Source: Psococerastis gibbosa | Lineage: Eukaryota > Arthropoda > Insecta > Psocodea > Psocidae | DNA: 64,000 bases | Direction of reading: 5' to 3' | Assembly: GCA_963971405.1 (NCBI GenBank) | Contig: OZ020489.1 | Coordinates: 5,456,001-5,520,000 of the forward strand | In this document: piece by piece, positions 58,801 to 64,000 of the stretch | Layout: the number at the start of each line of letters is the position of its first letter | How positions within the stretch are numbered: position 1 is the first letter of the stretch | Made by a program: the position numbers and the translations under genes | Notes under the pieces: generated by a model | Databases searched by the model: none | What the model was told of the DNA's origin: nothing | What the model saw: the letters and a program-made list of their open reading frames with translations, nothing else

Positions 58801-59005
58801 ACTATAGTGGAAACACAGTTGGGCTGGTTATAATTCCTTGTAAAGTATTGAATGTAATATAATTTAAGTATTTTAGCGTATTTAAAGTTAATATTAATTT
58901 TGTCATTTATGTATACTTCTCTTGTTGGAAAAAATTGGAATAAATATATATTTGATTTGATTGATTTGATTTAACAAAGGGTTCGTTGGACTTACATTGC
59001 CTGTT
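55850..59005. other. AT-rich DNA, nothing recognised
   Basis: No coding resemblance, only isolated C or G runs (56308, 57422, 57974, 58543) and an R-like simple repeat TTTCTTTCTTTCTTTCT near 57710. Confidence 0.6.
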
Positions 59006-59013
59006 GTGTTAAT

Positions 59014-59350
59014 CAGAGGCGTAAAGTTTTAGAATGATGGCGGGGGCGAACCTAAGTAGACCTTATGCCGTCGAATCAGGCTTTTCGTAAGGATATTTTT
59101 CATGCATGGGGATTAATTTGAAAATATAAGTGCACAAAAGTAGGGTTTTACGCATTTTAATTATGCAAGTTAAGTATAGCTGATTTTACAAAGCTAACAA
59201 AGGAATGCTTATATACATACTGCTGCAAACAGGGGGGCCCGGGGGTCTCCGTGAACTACGTCTTACAATACTCGAGTCTTGGGGGGGGGGGGCAACAAAA
59301 GGAGCTGGAGGGGGCAAGATGGACCGTGCCCCGCCAACATTACGCCCCTG
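59014..59350. mobile_element. Non-autonomous hAT MITE with 8-bp target duplication
   Basis: The ends are CAGAGGCGTAA and TTACGCCCCTG (one mismatch). They are flanked by GTGTTAAT (59006-59013) and GTGTAAAT (59351-59358), 7 of 8 identical. The uninterrupted form of the host repeat (GTTGTGTTAATAGTCATTA) is present near 5534-5552, giving an empty-site comparison within the window. The interior is non-coding with an 11-bp G run. Confidence 0.7.
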
Positions 59351-59949
59351 GTGTAAATAGTCATTAGTCCCCTTCCCCTGACAATGGTCCCGCCCTATTC
59401 GTTCGATGACTATGAGGCCCATGCCTCTAATTACTATTAACACAACAGGCAATGTATGTCAAACTAACCCTATGTTAAATATCAAAACATACCAACATAT
59501 ACATTCCGCAAAATATTCTGTGATGTACGCTCAAGACCTCGGAAGCAGCAATGATTGTAGTATACCTAAGGCTTCAGAAGAGACTAAGTTTGATCACTCA
59601 AGACAACTCTTTCAAATTTGGGCCTTCCTATGCAAGAGTGGACGTCCCGCAGGAAATTGGCAGGCCGAAATTTAGGGCTTCTTATTTTTTATTTAATTAA
59701 CTAAGAAAGGTATTAAAATATTGGTTCATTTAAGTTGTTGAAGACTACTTTATGCATCATATAATAGGTATTATTCATTTTTGGTTCTGTAGTTTTTTCA
59801 TGGTATCTATTTTACGTGAAGGTTTAGTCCTCAATAATTTTTGTGAAAAATCGACGGTACCAAACATTAAAAATACCCTGTTATATGATGCATAAAGTAC
59901 TCTTCTACAACTTAAATATGCGAAACTTTTAATAGCTTGCTTTGTTAAT

Positions 59950-60215
59950 TTTATATTTCGAGATTTCAATGGATTTATTGTTGGATTTAAGTTTTTAGGT
60001 CGCATTTCACTTGATAGTTTGGTGCAGAGCATTAAAAAAAAAAACAGGCTAAATTTTAATGAAAAATAAAAATAATTTTTCGGATCTACGCTTTCTAACT
60101 TCAAGTATGTTTTATGTGCAAAATTGAACAACAAAACAGAATAGGTTACTTTCCCAATCAATGTTTTGGATTTGAAGGAAAAAATATTTTTAGAAGATTT
60201 TATGGAAAATCCAAG
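59950..60215. repeat. R850 family, diverged fragment
   Basis: TTTCGAGATTTCAATGGATT, GGTCGCATTTCACTTGATAG, TTTTAATGAAAAAT and CAAAACAGAATAGGTTACTT follow the family order. The fragment is short and old. Confidence 0.35.
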
Positions 60216-60303
60216 CCAACAATGCAATGCATTGCATTATTATTGTTTTTATTATTAATAATGTGTGGCCACTGGGCCTGGCAAACTTGTTTGCATGGGA
60301 ATA

Positions 60304-60850
60304 ATCAGTTTGACATAATTTGATCAAAGTACACGCATAACGGTAGGTGGTACGATCGTAGATAGCCTATGGCCAAAGATATGTCAGTTTTAATTTCCAG
60401 AAATTCCTACAGAATATCGTATTCGAAGTTAAGAGAAAACTATTATTATCAGTTTGAGACATAATTCGATCAAAGTACATGTATAACGGTAAGTGGTACG
60501 ATCGTAGATAACCTATGGCCAAAGATATGTCAGTTTTAATTTCCAGAAATTCCTACAGAATATCGTATTCGAAGTTAAGAGAAAGTTAAGAGAAAACTAT
60601 TATTATCAGTTTGAGACATAATTCGATCAAAGTACATGTATAACGGTAAGTGGTACGATCGTAGATAACCTATGGCCAAAGATATGTCAGTTTTAATTTC
60701 CAGAAATTCCTACAGAATATCGTATTCGAAGTTAAGAGAAAGTTAAGAGAAAACTATTATTATCAGTTTGAGACATAATTCGATCAAAGTACATGTATAA
60801 CGGTAAGTGGTACGATCGTAGATAACCTATGGCCAGTTTTAATTTCCAAA
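60304..60850. repeat. Tandem satellite, 146-158-bp unit
   Basis: ATCAAAGTACATGTATAACG and GTGGTACGATCGTAGATA recur near 60323, 60470, 60626 and 60784. Later units have a 10-bp duplication (GTTAAGAGAA twice). The final unit is cut short and followed by an A-run. Confidence 0.82.
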
Positions 60851-61369
60851 ACTGAAATCAAAATTGAAATTAAAAAAAAAAAAAAAATAGCATGCCTACT
60901 AAATAAGTGAAATATCAAAATAAATTAATAATCATTTATTTGTAAACAAACCAAGTGATCTTATCTTATACAGAAAATTAAGTACAATTTACATTCATGG
61001 TACAAGTTAACTAAGTTACGTAAAATATACAGCAGACAGTAATCATCAAACTATCGAGACAAAACATCCGGCAGCCCTTAAACTTATAGACAATCAAATT
61101 ATAAAAAGCAGAAGAATTAAATGAAAATTAATTTTCAATATGCTAATTGGGATTTATGTTGTGTTTTATAATATTGTATTTCAGTAATCGTAGTGGTACT
61201 GTTTGTATTTTTTTATTTTAATATTATATGATATTCATTTCAGGGAAAATTACTTTAGTGTCAGTAATATCTAATGAACGAGCGTTTAGATTAAATATGT
61301 TTGTTAACCGATAACTGGGGATATTTTTGCACACACATTAATTAGGGATCTTCTTGAGTAGGAATCTAT
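60851..61369. other. AT-rich DNA, nothing recognised
   Basis: A 15-base A run at 60873 follows the satellite; the rest shows no repeat or coding signal. Confidence 0.6.
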
Positions 61370-61510
61370 TGATTGGTTCGCAGCGAATGTTGTAGTCTTC
61401 TTCTCCACTCTTGTCTGTGTTGTGCGGTCCTTTTTAGTCCTTTATAGGTGTCGCACCCTAGGTTCTTCATGATATCCTCTAGGTACTCCTTCCTCTGTCG
61501 TTATCTTGAG
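61370..61510 (-). pseudogene. LINE reverse-transcriptase C-terminal tail, third type
   Basis: Minus strand: RKEYLEDIMKNLGCDTYKGL, then KRTAQHRQEWRRRLQHSLRT. The 'R.EYL.DI....GC..Y..LK..AQ.R..WR' layout is another LINE polymerase end. There are no stops across about 42 codons. Confidence 0.62.
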
Positions 61511-62114
61511 TTGGTGCCTTCAACCAGAGTCCTTCATGTCTCAGAATAAGCACCATCCATTTGCCTCTTGTTGAAATGGTGGCCGTAATATCTCTCTTTA
61601 GCAGCAAGAGAGCCATTAAGGACAGGGAATTAGATTAGGGAGACTCGTATCTGTACAAGTTTGGTTAAGTCATATGCGCTGTCACCTGTTACATTGCCTC
61701 AGCTTGTTCATTATCGCTAATAATCGCGAATACAACAAAAAGGCATTGCCCCCCCCCCCCCCAATAAAATCCTAAGAGGGCCACGGTTGCAATAACCTTT
61801 TCAGGGGGTCCACAACAAACCATGGCATCAGACTGGACTATCCGGTATATTCCACATTCCGTAATTTTACAAACAGCTCAACACATGGTGGGAGTGGCCC
61901 CATACGCTCAAGCACATCTTATGGAAATTAAGTATAGGTCCAGCTACCGGCCCGGTTGAAAAGCACGTAACGAAGAAAGCCGTGCTGTAAAGATAGATAT
62001 TTCAGGTCGATTATTGTGGTTTTCGTCGATTCACACTCCCACCGCAAATTATTCCCGGGCCCTACTGTTCCTCGTGCAGGCTCAATTTCGGGAGTCAAAA
62101 GCTTACTGCTTTTA

Positions 62115-62498
62115 GGCGCCCATTCCATCGACCGGCTAGGGCTATTTACAAAAACGGTGACGTGGTAGAAGACATTCAAGACTTAGGTGGCGTTTCCACC
62201 GACCTCGCATTGCAAAATTGACGGAAATGTTTATTTTCCTCTATGCCATAGTTAAAATTGACCAATGATCATACAGTAAAATCACAAACAAACAAACTAA
62301 AATTAAAAAATGGCGTCATGGGATATGTTAAGTACAAACATTTTAATAGATTTCTATAAAAAGAAAAATTCTAATTTCCGTCTATGTCATTTGCATTCTG
62401 CAATGCGAGGTTGGTGGAAACGCCACCCAAGTCTTGAATGTCTGCTACCACGTCACTGTTTTTGTAAATAGCCCTACCCGGTCGATGGAATGGGCGCC
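62115..62498. mobile_element. Foldback MITE with GGCGCCCATTCC ends and TTA duplication
   Basis: Inverted ends GGCGCCCATTCCATCGACC, TTA on both sides (62112-62114 and 62499-62501), 384 bp, arms of roughly 120 bp. A partial relative is at about 5925-6206 and ends GGAATGGGCGCC|TTA. Confidence 0.62.
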
Positions 62499-62510
62499 TT
62501 ATCAATATTT

Positions 62511-62640
62511 TTGCTTTCCTATTTATATACTGTATGCAGTATAAGAAAAGCTTTGTGATAGTCGAAATTTTCTAATTCGGGATATCGGTGAATTTACACA
62601 TTTTAAGGTCCCAGGAACCAAAAATGTGGTTCTACCCTTC
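62511..62640 (+). repeat. R850 family fragment
   Basis: TTGCTTTCCTATTTATATAC, AAAGCTTTGTGATAGTCGAA and AAGGTCCCAGGAACC match the first 130 bp of the family. It directly abuts the satellite array at 62640. Confidence 0.5.
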
Positions 62641-63575
62641 TCCCCGAGGTGACTGAGTCTATCTATCGACACCGCTCTTGCGAGCTGGAGGGCAATTCCG
62701 GATTGCACCTCCCCTGACAAAAATCCTGGTTCCCCCTCTGCTGCATACTAGCATTCCCTACCAATTTACAAACCACCTGTTCAAACCAGGCCAAGGAACT
62801 AAAGGACTTCCGAGAGATCGACGCTGCTCCTGCAAGCTGGGGGGGGGGGGGCATTCCTGATGGCACCTCTCCTGACAAATATCCTGGTTCCCCCCAGCTA
62901 CATACTACCATTCCCTAACAATATACAAACCACCTGTTCAAGCCAGGCCAAGGAACTGATGGACTTACGAGAGATCGCCGCCACTCCTGCGAGCAGCTGG
63001 AGGGCAATTCCGGATTGCACCTCCCCTGACAAAAATCCTGGTTCCTCCTCTGCTGCATACTAGCATTCCCTAACAATTTACAAACCACCTGTTGAAACCA
63101 GGCCAAGGAACTAAAGGACTTCCGAGAGATCGACGCCGCTCCTGCGAGCTGGGGGGGGGGGGGGGCATTCCTGATGGCACCTCTCCTGACAAATATCCTG
63201 GTTCCCCCCAGCTACATATTACCATTCCATAACAATATACAAACCACCTGCTCAAGCCAGGCCAAGGAACTGATGGACTTACGAGAGATCGCCGCCACTC
63301 CTGCGAGCTGGAGGGCAATTCCGGATTGCACCTCCCCTGACAAAAATCCTGGTTCCCCCTCTGCTGCATACTAGCATTCCCTAACAATTTACAAACCACC
63401 TGTTCAAGCCAGGCCAAGGAACTAAAGGACTTCCGAGAGATCGACGCCGCTCCTGCGAGCTGGGGGGAGGGGGGGGGGCAATTCCTGATAGCACCTCTCC
63501 TAACAAATATCCTGGTTCCCCCCCTGCTACATACTACCATTCCCTAACTAGTATATACACGCCACCTGTTCAAGC
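62640..63575. repeat. Satellite of about 155-bp monomers in dimer order
   Basis: CTCCCCTGACAAAAATCCTG and its variant CTCTCCTGACAAATATCCTG alternate six times from 62708 to 63510. The second monomer type carries a 9-13-base G run, the first a GAGGGCAATTCCGGATTGCA form. Open frames here are products of the repeat. Confidence 0.82.
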
Positions 63576-63965
63576 CAGGCTTTATAAACAATTTTTTAAT
63601 TATTATGAACCCTTCCATACAGCGCACATTCACCAGCAACAATGTTAATTGAACCCTTTCATAAAGGGATTCCGCTATATTATATCGGATTGACCTTCAC
63701 CGAGTATAGTCAGTCCGTCCCCGATCCCTTCATATTACGGGTGTCAACGAGGGTTCATACACAGTCCATAAAGAACTCTCCAACCCATGCTTAACTTGTA
63801 TCTAGGGTGGTCAATAACGCCACATGTGTCTTTAGCAACACCTTATAAAACACAGGTAGCGTTTCTTGCCAGCTACAGGTAAGGGAGCTTGCACAAGCAA
63901 ACAATGATTGACTCGTATCTGGACATGGTGAGGATGACGCCTGTTACATTGAGTAAAGCTCACCT
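63576..63965. other. Window-end DNA, nothing recognised until a P1 start
   Basis: No coding or repeat signal until TTTTAAAAAAAAGGTTAAAT at about 63969, which begins another P1 copy cut by the window edge. Confidence 0.5.
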
Positions 63966-64000
63966 TCTTTTAAAAAAAAGGTTAAATCGCGTACAAACAA

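Noticed and set aside
63070-63540. A 156-codon minus-strand frame
   Set aside because: It is created by the dimeric satellite; its peptide is internally repeated in step with the DNA units.

Overview
This is animal nuclear DNA, most likely arthropod and probably insect. The evidence is short coding exons separated by kilobase-scale AT-rich introns, consensus GT-AG splice sites, a tRNA-derived SINE family, and abundant DNA transposons, MITEs and LINE 3' tails. There are no prokaryotic operons, and almost every long open frame is an accident of repeats. The organism is inferred from gene structure and repeat style only; species cannot be told.

Host gene. Seven short exons on the minus strand, between 37143 and 5020, join in one continuous reading frame of 990 nt (about 329 codons). 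Every splice phase matches. The protein resembles the AF4/FMR2 (AFF) family, whose single insect member is Lilliputian, a scaffold of the super elongation complex. The 5' end of the gene lies above 37143 and the 3' end below 5020; neither was identified. The introns, up to 17.7 kb, are filled with repeats. Next to the first recognised exon is a tandem array (36168-36990) whose units look like degenerate copies of that exon's 3' half plus its splice donor.

Transposon. 48119-53914 is an apparently complete hAT element. It has CAGTGTTGCCAG-type terminal inverted repeats, subterminal CCCGCC/CAATTGG motifs, and an intact three-exon gene on the minus strand. The spliced gene encodes 699 aa: a BED zinc finger, an RNase H-like core and a hAT C-terminal dimerisation region.

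Other mobile DNA. A decayed Penelope-like GIY-YIG endonuclease fragment sits inside a Harbinger-like inverted-repeat element (41092-42246). There is a dead mariner (from 20875), several LINE reverse-transcriptase C-terminal tails, and non-autonomous elements with TWA, TTAA, TA and 8-bp target duplications. An approximately 850-bp family (R850) has four near-complete copies. A tRNA-headed SINE with a conserved 3' domain recurs at least six times.

Satellites. Tandem arrays occur at 11558-12525 (139 bp), 16989-18045 (167-168 bp), 60304-60850 (about 150 bp) and 62640-63570 (about 155-bp monomers in dimers). Runs of ten or more G or C are unusually frequent and mostly lie inside repeat copies.

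Everything outside the AFF exons and the hAT gene is best read as intron or intergenic DNA. Family names come from recognising sequence by eye; no database search was run.
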